A stretch of DNA of 64,000 nucleotides from Fictibacillus phosphorivorans. Lineage in GTDB: Bacteria > Bacillota > Bacilli > Bacillales > Fictibacillaceae. The position numbers and the translations under genes were made by a program. Below are positions 42,560-51,952 of the stretch, in pieces; within the stretch, counting starts at the first letter, position 1, and every line of letters starts with the position of its first letter. The notes under the pieces were generated by a model. It was not told where the DNA came from, did no database searches, and worked only from the letters and a program-made list of their open reading frames with translations. The DNA is taken from NCBI RefSeq assembly GCF_001629705.1, contig NZ_CP015378.1, forward strand, positions 1,116,001-1,180,000, read 5' to 3'.

Positions 42560-42685
42560 GGTGGAAGTGTAGTGGTATCAGGTGGAAAGTGTCACTTTAC
42601 CGGTGAAAGTAAAGTGTTTACCGGTGATTACAATCCATTCTCAGGTGAAAACATAAAGTTTATCGGCGAACGTGTAAGAAATATA
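42560..42685. repeat. Intergenic 21-bp-period array, core TNACCGGTGAAAGT (6 units)
   Basis: GGTG recurs at 42560, 42581, 42602, 42623, 42644 and (as GGCG) 42665, exactly 21 bp apart. Unit cores are CAGGTGGAA, CAGGTGGAAAG, CCGGTGAAAG, CCGGTGATTA, CAGGTGAAAA and TCGGCGAACG. A degenerate unit may precede at 42539. In one plus-strand frame it reads as TGE/SGG heptads, without a credible start. It fills the 409-bp gap between the efflux and aldehyde dehydrogenase genes; nothing else is seen there besides the terminator. Confidence 0.85.
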
Positions 42686-42837
42686 AAAACACGTACCGTA
42701 AAACACTTAAGATCCACTAATCATGTGTAGGATCCCTAGTTAATTGGGTACAGTAATAAGCAGATTGATTTACATCGTCTAAAAATAGGAGTAAGGTCTT
42801 AACTAATCTTTTGTAAGTAAAAGGAGTGGAAAAGAAG

Positions 42838-44316
42838 ATGAATAAAATGAACACCGATTTTTCAAATATATATATTAACGGCGAATGGCGAAAAGGAAGC
42901 AGCGATAGTTTGATGAAGAACACAAATCCTTTCACGGAAGAAGAGCTTGTTACGATTCAAGCTGCGACGAAAGAAGACTTGGACGAAGCTTATGAAGCGG
43001 CAAGAATTGCTCAAGCTGAATGGGCAAATGAACTCCCACAAAACAAGCGAGCTGTTTTAGAAAAAGTAGCTGACGTTATGCAAGAAAATGAAGAGCTTAT
43101 TCTTGATTGGATTATAAAAGAATCAGGAAGCACGTATATGAAAGCTATCTCAGAATTTCGAGCTTCTATCAATATCTTAAAAGAATCTACAACATACCCT
43201 TATCGTATGGAAGGAAAAATTCTTCCTTCACAAACAGCAGGCAAGGAAAACAGAGTGTACCGTAATCCGTTAGGTGTGATCGGAATTATTAGTCCTTGGA
43301 ATTTCCCTTTCCATCTTGCTATTCGATCCATCGCTCCTGCCATCGCGACTGGAAATGCTGTAGTTATTAAACCAGCTACTGACACCCCTGTTACAGGTGG
43401 ATTAATCTTTGCGAGTATCTTTGAAGCGGCTGGACTTCCAAAAGGGCTGATCAACGTTATCGTAGGACGGGGTTCAGAAATTGGAGATGAGATCGTCACA
43501 CATCCAACTCCTCGTCTGATCTCGTTTACAGGTTCAACAGAAGTAGGCAGACATATCGGAGAACTTGCTGGTAAGAACTTAAAGAAATCTGCTCTTGAAT
43601 TAGGCGGAAATAACGTATTTATTGCGTTAAAAGAAGCAGATATTGATCAAGCAGTAGATTCAGCATTATTTGGAAAGTTTTATCACCAAGGGCAAATTTG
43701 TATGGCGATCAATCGAATCTTCGTTCATCAAGACATTTATGAAGAATTTGCAGAAACCTTTGTTCAAAGAGCAAAAAACCTAAAATTTGGCGACCCGTCC
43801 AAAAAAGATACGAACGTTGGTCCTTTAATTAACAGAGATCAAGTAGATCGAATTTTAAAGGATATTGAAGCAAGTGTTTCACAAGGTGCGAAGATTCGCG
43901 TTGGTGGAAATGCAGAAGGCAATGTATTAGAACCAACCGTAATCACAGATGTGAACAATGAAATGCCACTAGCGAAGAATGAAATCTTTGGACCAGTAGC
44001 TATTCTGATCCCGTTTGAAAAAGATGAAGACGTGGTTCAAATGGCAAATGCTTATCCATACGGACTAAGTGGAGCTGTTCATTCTAAGAACATTGAACAT
44101 GCAACAGATATGGCTCACGAAATTCATACTGGTATGATTCACATTAACGACCAATCTGTTAACGACGAACCTCACATGCCATTTGGAGGAGAAAAAGATT
44201 CAGGACTCGGCCGATTTAATGGCGAGTGGGTGTTAGAAGAATTCACTACTCTAAAATGGTTATCAGTACAACGTACGCCAAGAAACTATGGACCTTTCAT
44301 TAGCCAATTAAAGTAA
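42838..44316 (+). CDS. Aldehyde dehydrogenase (NAD(P)+)
   Basis: 492-residue aldehyde dehydrogenase. Cofactor loop FTGSTEVGRHIGELAGKNLKK; general base Glu254 in LELGGNN; catalytic Cys288 in QGQICMAINRIF; NFPFHLAIRSIAPAIATGNAVVIKPA is strongly conserved. The NPFTEEELVTIQ and QTAGKENRVYRNPLGVIGIISPWNFP blocks resemble benzaldehyde/vanillin-type dehydrogenases of the YfmT group. ATG 42838 is chosen, behind AAGGAG; a GTG overlaps that site. Substrate not determined. Confidence 0.9.
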   Translation: MNKMNTDFSNIYINGEWRKGSSDSLMKNTNPFTEEELVTIQAATKEDLDEAYEAARIAQAEWANELPQNKRAVLEKVADVMQENEELILDWIIKESGSTYMKAISEFRASINILKESTTYPYRMEGKILPSQTAGKENRVYRNPLGVIGIISPWNFPFHLAIRSIAPAIATGNAVVIKPATDTPVTGGLIFASIFEAAGLPKGLINVIVGRGSEIGDEIVTHPTPRLISFTGSTEVGRHIGELAGKNLKKSALELGGNNVFIALKEADIDQAVDSALFGKFYHQGQICMAINRIFVHQDIYEEFAETFVQRAKNLKFGDPSKKDTNVGPLINRDQVDRILKDIEASVSQGAKIRVGGNAEGNVLEPTVITDVNNEMPLAKNEIFGPVAILIPFEKDEDVVQMANAYPYGLSGAVHSKNIEHATDMAHEIHTGMIHINDQSVNDEPHMPFGGEKDSGLGRFNGEWVLEEFTTLKWLSVQRTPRNYGPFISQLK

Positions 44317-44323
44317 TTAGTAT

Positions 44324-44362
44324 AAAAAGCATCCGGATGACCTCATTCGGATGCTTTCTTTT
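44324..44362 (+). terminator. Intrinsic terminator
   Basis: AAAGCATCCG and CGGATGCTTT perfect arms, then CTTTTG. Confidence 0.88.
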
Positions 44363-44377
44363 GTTAATGAATCAATC

Positions 44378-46006
44378 TTATGATGTTTTTAGAAATGAGT
44401 AAAAACTCAACTTATTTTTACCAGTGTTCTTTGAAACGTATAATGCCTCATCTGCATATTCAAGTATCGTTTGTGGTGAAACGTCCTGAGCTACCCATTC
44501 AGCTGATCCCATGCTACACCCAATTTTTATAGAATGTTCCTGAATATGAAAAGGTCGGTTAAGTGTATCTATAAGGATTTGTGAGATCTCGGTTATTTCA
44601 TTCAGATAATTCTCCTGAATGGGAAGTACAACTACAAATTCATCTCCACCTAAACGTGCTGCAAAATGTTCCTTCTTTATTAATGAATCAATGATCCGCT
44701 TACCTACCTCTATTAATAGTAGATCTCCCGCATGATGTCCGTGTGAATCATTGATTGATTTAAAACCGTCCAGGTCCAAATAAAGCACCCCATAGCTACC
44801 ATTAGAACAATCAAAGCGAACTGAATTCATGTACTCTAAAAGAGCTAGCCGATTCGGCATACTTGTCAGATAGTCGGTATGTGCCATGTTCTCCATCTTG
44901 TCTAACTGTTTTTCTGTTTTTTTTAATGATGAGATTAAGCTTCTAAAAGAAGAACTTAGAACTTCTATATCTTTGATTCCTCGCAACAAAGGAATCTCTA
45001 CAATCTCACCATCTCTCAGCTTGTCAGCAGAGATAGCCAAGTCAAAAAGAGGACGAGAAACTCTCTTTGTGATAAACCATCCAATAATAGCCATAAGTAG
45101 AGAAATAACAATCCCACAGACTAAAATAAACGTTTGCAGATATTGAACAGATGCATAAGCCGCTTGTTCTGATTGACGAATGACAACCGTCCAGCCTAGT
45201 CCGGGATAATTCTGATATCCGTCGCCAAATGCATAGCCTGTTACATACTCTTTTCCATCTGGCCAACGCACAAAATTCCACTCGTTTTTCTTTCCTTTAT
45301 TATCGAGATCACTTATCTTAATTTTTTTTCCTAAATCATTTTTATGACCTAGAAGTACTGTATCTTCTTTACTGATTATGTATACTTCCACATCTTTTTT
45401 TTGCTCTTTTATGGGCTTTAGAATCGCAGCTTCCACTTCTTTTGACCACTCCCAGCTGAGATGGGCGGCTAACACACCTTGGAAAACGCCGTTTTTATCT
45501 GTTAATGGGGTACTGATATCAATTAATTGTAAAGGTGAACCATCTTTGGTTGGAATCAGTTTGGATAACAAAAGGGCATCATGTACATCACCGATAAAAG
45601 GCTGTTCAGTTGCTTTTTGAAAAACGGGACGAGCAGATATATCTTGGTTGATAAGAAGTTTCTTCGTAGAAGCTTGAATGACTCCCTTTTGATTCGTTAT
45701 TCCAACCCAAGAGAAGGAGGGGATTTTATTTTGAAGCTGATCGATCAGAAATTGTGCTTCATTTATTCTTCTCGGGTCTTTCAGAACTTCCTGTTCACTT
45801 AAAACTTGAAGTTCCTGGTATCTGGACCACATGAAAGAATCAAGGTTGTGAGATAGTTGAAAAGCTGAAGAAGCTAGGGAATTACCTATTTCTTTTTCTA
45901 ATAATTCGCTGGATTTATCACTGATAAAGATACTAAGAAATAATGAAGTGGTTAGTATGATCAATGAGATGCTCACGGACAGATACGTTTGAATTTTGAT
46001 AGACAT
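44378..46006 (-). CDS. Diguanylate cyclase with extracellular Cache domain
   Basis: 542-residue membrane sensor. Helix 1 about 5-27, an extracellular dCache region (about 40-285), helix 2 (about 290-312), HAMP, then a GGDEF domain in the last 165 residues with active-site GGDEF in AARLGGDEFVVVLP. No RxxD inhibitory site is obvious five residues before it. Makes cyclic di-GMP in response to an outside signal. ATG 46006 is eight bases after AGGAG. Monocistronic. Confidence 0.9.
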   Translation of the reverse strand: MSIKIQTYLSVSISLIILTTSLFLSIFISDKSSELLEKEIGNSLASSAFQLSHNLDSFMWSRYQELQVLSEQEVLKDPRRINEAQFLIDQLQNKIPSFSWVGITNQKGVIQASTKKLLINQDISARPVFQKATEQPFIGDVHDALLLSKLIPTKDGSPLQLIDISTPLTDKNGVFQGVLAAHLSWEWSKEVEAAILKPIKEQKKDVEVYIISKEDTVLLGHKNDLGKKIKISDLDNKGKKNEWNFVRWPDGKEYVTGYAFGDGYQNYPGLGWTVVIRQSEQAAYASVQYLQTFILVCGIVISLLMAIIGWFITKRVSRPLFDLAISADKLRDGEIVEIPLLRGIKDIEVLSSSFRSLISSLKKTEKQLDKMENMAHTDYLTSMPNRLALLEYMNSVRFDCSNGSYGVLYLDLDGFKSINDSHGHHAGDLLLIEVGKRIIDSLIKKEHFAARLGGDEFVVVLPIQENYLNEITEISQILIDTLNRPFHIQEHSIKIGCSMGSAEWVAQDVSPQTILEYADEALYVSKNTGKNKLSFYSFLKTS

Positions 46007-46190
46007 TGAAATGACTCCTATAATAATAAAATTTATTTCAAAAAGGACCAATTGTTATATCGGAAACAATTATAGAAATGATTAGGAATCAATGAAATAA
46101 ACGATGGGACAAAGTTCTCAAACGAGAATTTTGAAAGCTGATTATGCTACACTACGAGGATAAGTCATATACATTAAAGGTGATGAAGAA

Positions 46191-46679
46191 ATGCTAATTA
46201 ATGATAAGATACGCCAAGATCTGTTTACAGAAGTTGAAGGATTAAATGACGAGAATCTAAATCGAAAACCTTCAGAGAATGAGTGGTCTATTAAACAAAT
46301 TCTAGAACATTTATATTTAATGGAAGGCGGTATTGCTAAAAATATAAAACATCAACTTCAAAATGGCAAAGTGGTAAACGCAGACAAGAAGCCGATTGAA
46401 GCAACAATTAACAGAGAAATTAAAGTAGATGCTCCAGAATTTGCAGTGCCAACTTCAGAATTTGCATCTGTTGAAGAGCTAAAGATGAAATTGGCTGCAA
46501 CTCATCAACACTTACTAGATATCGAGAACACTGCTGATGAAAAGGACTTAGAAGCAAAAGGGTTTCCACATCCAATTTTCGGTGATATTAGTTTGAAACA
46601 ATGGATTCCATTTGTGGCTTATCATGAACAACGACATATTCTTCAAATTAAAGAAGTGAAAGAAAAGTTAAGCCTCTAA
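46191..46679 (+). CDS. DinB-family protein
   Basis: 162-residue four-helix bundle of the DinB/YfiT group: NRKPSENEWSIKQILEHLYLMEGG carries the first metal His, and FVAYHEQRHILQIKEVKEKL gives the HxxxH pair. These three His bind a divalent metal. Some members are bacillithiol transferases. Role here unknown. Terminator follows at 46699-46731. Confidence 0.88.
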   Translation: MLINDKIRQDLFTEVEGLNDENLNRKPSENEWSIKQILEHLYLMEGGIAKNIKHQLQNGKVVNADKKPIEATINREIKVDAPEFAVPTSEFASVEELKMKLAATHQHLLDIENTADEKDLEAKGFPHPIFGDISLKQWIPFVAYHEQRHILQIKEVKEKLSL

Positions 46680-46698
46680 AATCAAATAAAAACATTTG

Positions 46699-46731
46699 TA
46701 CATTCTTCAACAAGGAGAATGTATTTTTTTT
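46699..46731 (+). terminator. Intrinsic terminator
   Basis: TACATTCT and AGAATGTA arms followed by eight T. Confidence 0.85.
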
Positions 46732-46812
46732 GAACGAAAATGGGATAAAAAGAATGAAAGCTTTGGAGTAGGTGCAATACTGATTGAAAGAATGATTAAA
46801 GGAGGACTGAAG

Positions 46813-47577
46813 ATGTTGTTGAAAGACAAAATCGCAGTCGTTTATGGAGCGGGTGGTGCGATAGGTGGTGCTGTTGCCCGCGCTTTTGCTGAAGAAGGAG
46901 CTTCTGTATTTTTGGCAGGAAGATCACTCCATTCTCTTCAAATTGTAGCAAATGATATAACAGGTGCTGGAGGAGTAGCGAGAGTGACTAGAGTTGATGC
47001 TCTTAATCAAAGTGAAATAGATGGACATCTGGACCGTATCGTACAACATGCGGGGAAAGTCGATATCTCTTTCAACGCTATTGGGATTAGAAGAGATCTT
47101 CAAGGAACGCCGCTCACCAAAATGACACAAGAAGATTTTATGACTCCCATTTTGACAGGTGTTAAAACTCATTTTCTCACAAGTACGGCCGCTGCAAAGC
47201 ATATGATCAAACAGAATTCGGGAGTGATTATAACTCTTTCTGCATCATCATCAGCTTTATCAGGTAGAGACCGCACTTATCATTTAACAGGAGGTTTTGC
47301 AACTGCATGTGCAGCCATTGAAGAATATACCCGTAGCTTAGCGGGTGAACTCGGTTCAAAAAGCATTCGTGTCGTATCTCTAAGATCAGAAGCTATACAA
47401 GAAACTTGGAAACCAGACATTCCTGAGGTTAAAGCGTATTTGGAGGAAGGAACAGCGCTAGGACGCCTTCCAACATTGAAAGAAGTTGCTGATACAGCGG
47501 TGTTTATTGCATCTGATCGAGCGAGTGCCATAACAGGTGCAATTATCAATGTAACGTGTGGTTCAATCATGGACTGA
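46813..47577 (+). CDS. SDR-family oxidoreductase with altered active site
   Basis: 254-residue short-chain dehydrogenase fold. VYGAGGAIGGAVARAF is the cofactor loop and FNAIGIRRD replaces the usual NNAG region. The catalytic YxxxK is replaced: after SASSSALSG the sequence is TYHLTGGFATAC, so the Lys position is Gly. C-terminal part DTAVFIASDRASAITGAIINVTCG is standard. ATG 46813 behind GGAGGA. Missing Lys suggests altered or lost dehydrogenase activity, unlike typical FabG-type members. Confidence 0.85.
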   Translation: MLLKDKIAVVYGAGGAIGGAVARAFAEEGASVFLAGRSLHSLQIVANDITGAGGVARVTRVDALNQSEIDGHLDRIVQHAGKVDISFNAIGIRRDLQGTPLTKMTQEDFMTPILTGVKTHFLTSTAAAKHMIKQNSGVIITLSASSSALSGRDRTYHLTGGFATACAAIEEYTRSLAGELGSKSIRVVSLRSEAIQETWKPDIPEVKAYLEEGTALGRLPTLKEVADTAVFIASDRASAITGAIINVTCGSIMD

Positions 47578-47641
47578 ATCATTTATTGGATTTTTATGTT
47601 AAAATTAACTCAATAAGAAAGCTAAAGGAGGATATTTAAGA

Positions 47642-47680
47642 ATGTCCCATACAAATTGTGTAACATGGTCACATGAGTAA
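47642..47680 (+). CDS. 12-residue leader peptide upstream of an acetyltransferase gene
   Basis: MSHTNCVTWSHE followed by TAA. A near-perfect AAAGGAGG lies ten bases upstream (47624-47631) and an extended -10-like TGTTAAAAT further up. Its stop codon lies within the left arm of an inverted repeat. Likely a translated regulatory leader; too short to judge as a functional peptide. Confidence 0.5.
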   Translation: MSHTNCVTWSHE

Positions 47681-47749
47681 ACAAAGGTGTTTATTCATGA
47701 AACAATGCTTTATTTTATCGATTCTCTATGAATGATATCTTTGTTTACT
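47676..47749 (+). promoter_or_regulatory. Long inverted repeat in the acetyltransferase leader
   Basis: AGTAAACAAAG (47676-47686) and CTTTGTTTACT (47739-47749) are perfect 11-bp arms; an inner ATTCAT/ATGAAT pair extends the structure. No T-run follows, so it resembles a translational or stability control element rather than a terminator. The acetyltransferase ribosome binding site lies 28 bp further. Confidence 0.55.
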
Positions 47750-47787
47750 TCCTTCTAATTTGATGAAAAATAGAATGGAGAGATAAC

Positions 47788-48252
47788 ATGATACATTTAA
47801 CCCCATTAACTGAGCAAGAATTTCAGGAGTATTTGGCATTCATGATTTCAGATTATGCAAATGAGATCACAAATAACTTCAACTTAACTTTACAATCAGC
47901 AATAGAAGAGTCAGAAATGATGATGAATGATCTGTGGAAAGAGGGGTTGTTGACAGAAGGTCAGTATTTAAATAACATCTTAGATTCCAAAACCCATGAA
48001 AAAGTAGGCATAGTCTGGTATGGATTGATACCGGAGATAAATCAAGCATATGTATATCATATTTTCATAGACGATCTTCATAGAAGAAAAGGATACGGGA
48101 AGAACACGTTAGAAATGCTTCAAAGTATGTTGAAGCAATCAGGAATAAAGTCCATGGGGCTAAGTGTTTTTGGAAAGAATGAAGTTGCTTATCAATTGTA
48201 TAAGAAGCTAGGCTACAAAAACACGAGAATTTCAATGGAAATGGTTCTATAA
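47788..48252 (+). CDS. GNAT-family N-acetyltransferase
   Basis: 154-residue acetyltransferase: AYVYHIFIDDLHRRKGYGKNTLEMLQ is the acetyl-CoA loop (RRKGYG) and FGKNEVAYQLYKKLGY motif B. Starts MIHLTPLTEQEFQEYLAFMI, the form common in Bacillus GNATs of unknown substrate. GGAGAG precedes the ATG. The leader carries a small peptide gene and an inverted repeat, suggesting conditional expression. Confidence 0.88.
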   Translation: MIHLTPLTEQEFQEYLAFMISDYANEITNNFNLTLQSAIEESEMMMNDLWKEGLLTEGQYLNNILDSKTHEKVGIVWYGLIPEINQAYVYHIFIDDLHRRKGYGKNTLEMLQSMLKQSGIKSMGLSVFGKNEVAYQLYKKLGYKNTRISMEMVL

Positions 48253-48275
48253 AATAATTATAAAATAAATCTACG

Positions 48276-48309
48276 GAAAAGCTTAGGGTTAACTCTAAGC
48301 TTTTTTGTA
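48276..48309 (+). terminator. Intrinsic terminator
   Basis: AAAAGCTTAG and CTAAGCTTTT arms, then T-run. Confidence 0.9.
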
Positions 48310-48382
48310 TTTTTTGAGAGAGCGTTCCAATTCGCAGGAATTATATTCCATATGAAGAATATAGAGAATATGAGGTGAAATC

Positions 48383-48877
48383 ATGAAAAAAATGCTTGTA
48401 TTACTACTTTTAATCATGTTGGTAGCTTGCAGTGATCAAGGAGCTGTAGGGAAGCTAAAAACGAATTATCCGAATGTAAAGAAAGAGATGGAGCAATTGC
48501 CAACTGATGTTCAAAAAAAGATGGCAGCTCCAGAAACTCTTCCTTTCCAGCCCAAGGACGTACAATTAACCTATGCGTCAGAACCGGTGGGGAATCCAAA
48601 GGGAGATATCTTACACACCGAGTTCGTTTATGGTAATGAAAAAGGACTCGTTCTTCGTGTGACCACATTTCAAAACAAAAACACAAACTTTAATGATGAA
48701 GGTGAGAGGAAGACAACTAAATTAAAAGATGGAACTGAAGTGATCATAGAAAGAGAAACGTCTGATGTTAAAGCCATTCGTTGGAGTAAAGACGATGTTT
48801 ATTACGGAATGATGTTAATGGGTTCTAAGTTTGAAATGGAGGATCTATTGGAATCAGCAAATTCGATGGACTATTAG
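48383..48877 (+). CDS. Lipoprotein of unknown function
   Basis: 164-residue lipoprotein: signal MKKMLVLLLLIMLVAC with lipobox LVAC (Cys16), then a Lys/Gln-rich linker and a small alpha/beta domain (VQLTYASEPVGNPKGDILHTEFVYG, AIRWSKDDVYYGMMLMGSKF). The later part resembles the DUF4367-type domain of anti-sigma-like proteins. AGGTGA ribosome binding site. Not otherwise recognised. Confidence 0.78.
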   Translation: MKKMLVLLLLIMLVACSDQGAVGKLKTNYPNVKKEMEQLPTDVQKKMAAPETLPFQPKDVQLTYASEPVGNPKGDILHTEFVYGNEKGLVLRVTTFQNKNTNFNDEGERKTTKLKDGTEVIIERETSDVKAIRWSKDDVYYGMMLMGSKFEMEDLLESANSMDY

Positions 48878-48925
48878 GAGCTGATAAGTTTAAGCTCAGT
48901 AAATTTATTTAAATTGGAGGACTAA

Positions 48926-49639
48926 ATGATTTTACATACAGAGGCAGTCGGAACTGGTGAACCAGTCATTTTTCTGCATACAGGTTTGCAAACGGGTAAT
49001 ACAGATTTTGAATATCAAAGTGAATATTTTAAACATGACTTCAAAGTGTTCAAACCTGATTTAAGGGGCCATGGAAAATCAGATACAAATGATTATTCTA
49101 ATTTCTTTCAAGACTCTGCTCGTGACCTGCTAGAAACCATGGACCATTTTAAAATAGAAAAGGCTCACATAGTGGGTTGTTCTCTAGGTGCTTTAGTGGG
49201 TTTGATTTTCACAAAAAATTATCCTCATAAAGTTCAGTCTTTAACCCTTTCTGGTATCCTACCGGAAAAGCCTTCAAACTGGTTAGAAGCACATCAAAAA
49301 GACGTAGAATATCAATCGAAAATTTTAGAAAGTAAAGAAGTAACGGACTATTTTAATTCTCTTCATGGTGAGGGTTGGAAGCAGTTTATTAATATGGGTA
49401 GAGAGGTAGATTGGTATCCTTTTAACGAAACTAGCGAGTTAACAATGAATCTGCCCATTCTATTTTTAGTTGGAGAAGGAAATGTTAATGAAACAAAAGG
49501 AGCAATTATATATCCAAAGCTAAATAAACAAGTTCATGTCTCCATCATACCTTTTGCCGCTCATTTAGTTCATTCAGAACAACCGGAAGTATACTCAAAG
49601 ATTTTAGAAATCTTCTTAAAAAAACATACAATCAGATAG
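48926..49639 (+). CDS. Alpha/beta hydrolase
   Basis: 237-residue alpha/beta-fold hydrolase. HTGLQTG is the oxyanion loop, the nucleophile elbow is VGCSLGAL (Ser), catalytic Asp is not certain, and His is in PFAAHLVHSEQPE. DLRGHGKS is the standard strand-4 motif. GGAGG precedes the ATG. Substrate unknown. Confidence 0.87.
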   Translation: MILHTEAVGTGEPVIFLHTGLQTGNTDFEYQSEYFKHDFKVFKPDLRGHGKSDTNDYSNFFQDSARDLLETMDHFKIEKAHIVGCSLGALVGLIFTKNYPHKVQSLTLSGILPEKPSNWLEAHQKDVEYQSKILESKEVTDYFNSLHGEGWKQFINMGREVDWYPFNETSELTMNLPILFLVGEGNVNETKGAIIYPKLNKQVHVSIIPFAAHLVHSEQPEVYSKILEIFLKKHTIR

Positions 49640-49714
49640 AAATGGCTATTTACCGAAACTTTCCATCCCCTAATACGTAATTAAAGGTAATACATAAAAA
49701 TAGGGGTGGAGAAC

Positions 49715-49966
49715 ATGGTTGAGATTAGTGTGAAAAAGATAGATAACAACTTTATTATTCGATGGCAACTATCAAAAGTCGAGATTCCAGCATCTGAGAT
49801 TCTAAACGTACACTTAGATGATACTTATGGTGGAGACAAAAAGGCAGCTATTCGAATTGGTTTACCATATGGAACGACAGATCGGGTGGTCATTGAAACA
49901 AAAAAACAAACGTATATTTTGTTCACATCAAATCCTTCAGCTATTATGAAGAAACTCAGTGCTTAA
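49715..49966 (+). CDS. SunI/YnzG-like PH-domain protein
   Basis: 83-residue protein with one small PH-like barrel: FIIRWQLSKVEIPASEILNV, GGDKKAAIRIGLPYGTTDRVVI, YILFTSNPSAIMKKL. This block defines the SunI/YnzG family; SunI is the sublancin immunity protein, but paralogues such as YnzG exist without a bacteriocin gene. No sublancin-like gene is nearby. ATG 49715 follows GGGGTGGAG; it lacks SunI's membrane segment. Followed by a strong terminator. Confidence 0.75.
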   Translation: MVEISVKKIDNNFIIRWQLSKVEIPASEILNVHLDDTYGGDKKAAIRIGLPYGTTDRVVIETKKQTYILFTSNPSAIMKKLSA

Positions 49967-49982
49967 CTAGGATATGAATATT

Positions 49983-50021
49983 AAACAAAGCTCGGATATC
50001 TATGATCCGAGCTTTGTTTAT
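49983..50021. terminator. Bidirectional intrinsic terminator
   Basis: AACAAAGCTCGGAT and ATCCGAGCTTTGTT are 14-bp perfect arms. Confidence 0.93.
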
Positions 50022-50024
50022 TTC

Positions 50025-51746
50025 TTACATCTTAAATTTTTCAGTCATTTTCTTTAAGTTTTCTGTCATCTCATTTAACATAGTGATCGATTCTGACATT
50101 TTTGTAATCTGCTCATTTTGTCTAGCAGTTATGGAGGCTACATTTTGAGTGCCTGCAGCAGCTAATTCAGCAATTTTTGCGGTTTCTACTGCTGATGCAG
50201 AGACTTCCTCAGATGAAGCAGACATTTCTTCAGTCGTAGTAGAGACCTCTTGGATCTGTGAAGATACTCCTTCTATGGAGGATAAGATGACCGCGAATAC
50301 TTCTTCAGTTTGTATCATTTCTTGCATGCCTTTATTTACTTCCTTTAAGACAACTGCCATCTCATCTGCCGTTTGATTGGTATCCTTATCAATTTGCTGG
50401 ATCAACTTGCTTATCGTTTCTGTGGATTTAGTCGATTGGTCTGCTAACTTTCGAACTTCTTCAGCCACAACAGCAAAACCCTTACCCGCGTCTCCTGCAT
50501 GTGCAGCCTCAATTGCGGCATTTAATGCAAGAAGGTTCGTTTGGGATGCGATTCCTGATATGATTTCAATAATCTTAGAAATTTCTACAGAATGTGATTT
50601 TAAAGTCATAATTGACGACGAAGACTGATTGACAGAAGTGGATATATTCTTCATCTGACTAATGGCATTTTGCATGGATTCATTTCCTTGCGTAGCTTTT
50701 TCTAAAGTTATTTGTGATAGGCTTGAAGAATTGGAAGCTGATGCAGCAATGTGCTGGACACCTGAGGTCATTTCTTCTAAAACATTCACACTTTCTTGGA
50801 GTGTTACGTGCTGAGTCAGAGAATCATTTGAAACTTGATCCATCATGGTAGCAATTTCTTCACTCGCTGCTTTTGTTTCATTTGCACTAACGTTTAAAAA
50901 ATGGGTTGTTTCATTTAATTTGATTCCCATTTGGTTGATAGAGTAAATGATGTCTCTTAAATTTTTAAGCATATGGTTAAAGGATGAAGCGAGTCTTCCG
51001 ATTTCGTCTTCTCGATCCATATCAACAATGACACTTAAATCTCCCTTTCCAACTTGCTCAGATTTTTTAGAAAGCAGTTGAATCGGTCTAGTGATGGAAA
51101 CTGTCACATAATAGATAATTATCAATCCAACTAGTAAAATTCCAGCCACAATGGCAATCATCTCTATTTGATTTTCAGATATGGCTGTATAGACACTTGT
51201 TACGTCTTGATCGGATCCTATAATTCCTATCACTTCACCAGAATCAGATTTTATTGGAATGTAAATGGAGACCATCCCGCCATATTCTTCTGTAAAGCTG
51301 ATATCGGTAGTTGTTATTCCTTCATCCAGCGCTCTTTTCATTTCTGGATAAGCGTCTACACCTTTCTCTACTTCTCCTAGATCTGATGCGTCTTTAGATC
51401 CTTTTGGCATACCGTCCACTACATAAGAATAGATGTATTTTTCACCTGTTTTTTCTCTTTTCATCGTGTACAGATATGCGAGTCCGTTCAACTCTCGCTG
51501 TTCGTTAAGTTTGTTGCGCAAGGTCCAGTAATAGTCTGTTTTTCCTGATTTTAAGATGGTTTCATACTTTTCGGGTTCAATTAAGTCTGCAGACCTTTTT
51601 ACCGTTTCGAGGACTTGTTTGCTAACCGTCTCTTCAATTAAACTTTTAGTGGAATTGATCGACAGATACCCGATGAAAATACCCATTAGAACAATTAAAC
51701 CTGAGAAAATAATCAACATTTTTAACTTTATACTTTTTCTCAACAT
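50025..51746 (-). CDS. Methyl-accepting chemotaxis protein
   Basis: 573-residue chemoreceptor. Helix 1 (about 10-31), an extracellular Cache-type sensor (about 32-192), helix 2 (about 195-218), HAMP (about 219-272; [18 protein letters not shown]) and a long cytoplasmic coiled coil. The hairpin tip is [44 protein letters not shown], the invariant MCP signal region. Signals to CheA through CheW. Ligand unknown. GGGG ribosome binding site. Confidence 0.93.
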   Translation of the reverse strand: MLRKSIKLKMLIIFSGLIVLMGIFIGYLSINSTKSLIEETVSKQVLETVKRSADLIEPEKYETILKSGKTDYYWTLRNKLNEQRELNGLAYLYTMKREKTGEKYIYSYVVDGMPKGSKDASDLGEVEKGVDAYPEMKRALDEGITTTDISFTEEYGGMVSIYIPIKSDSGEVIGIIGSDQDVTSVYTAISENQIEMIAIVAGILLVGLIIIYYVTVSITRPIQLLSKKSEQVGKGDLSVIVDMDREDEIGRLASSFNHMLKNLRDIIYSINQMGIKLNETTHFLNVSANETKAASEEIATMMDQVSNDSLTQHVTLQESVNVLEEMTSGVQHIAASASNSSSLSQITLEKATQGNESMQNAISQMKNISTSVNQSSSSIMTLKSHSVEISKIIEIISGIASQTNLLALNAAIEAAHAGDAGKGFAVVAEEVRKLADQSTKSTETISKLIQQIDKDTNQTADEMAVVLKEVNKGMQEMIQTEEVFAVILSSIEGVSSQIQEVSTTTEEMSASSEEVSASAVETAKIAELAAAGTQNVASITARQNEQITKMSESITMLNEMTENLKKMTEKFKM

Positions 51747-51952
51747 GGTCGCCCCTTATTTCTACAAATTATTCTTTTTTGCAACAACGTGTATATCGGA
51801 ATAAAATAGGGAATTTTTACTAAGGGATAGAGTGAGTCTAAACTATTTTTTAGTTTAGCTTTGAAATCTTGAAAACAAGGGAAGCTTTTCATATGTTAAG
51901 GTGGAATTAGAAAATGAGGATTTAATCAAAAATTAAAGTAGGTGTACTTCTC

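Noticed and set aside
6250..42685. CRISPR arrays
   Set aside because: Units of 21 bp with short, variable core words and 8-12 bp filler do not fit repeat-spacer geometry, and no cas gene is present.
42452..42730. Open frame over the third array as a 92-residue protein
   Set aside because: It begins inside the efflux-gene terminator (run of Phe from the T-run) and has no ribosome binding site; the rest is the 21-bp repeat translated.
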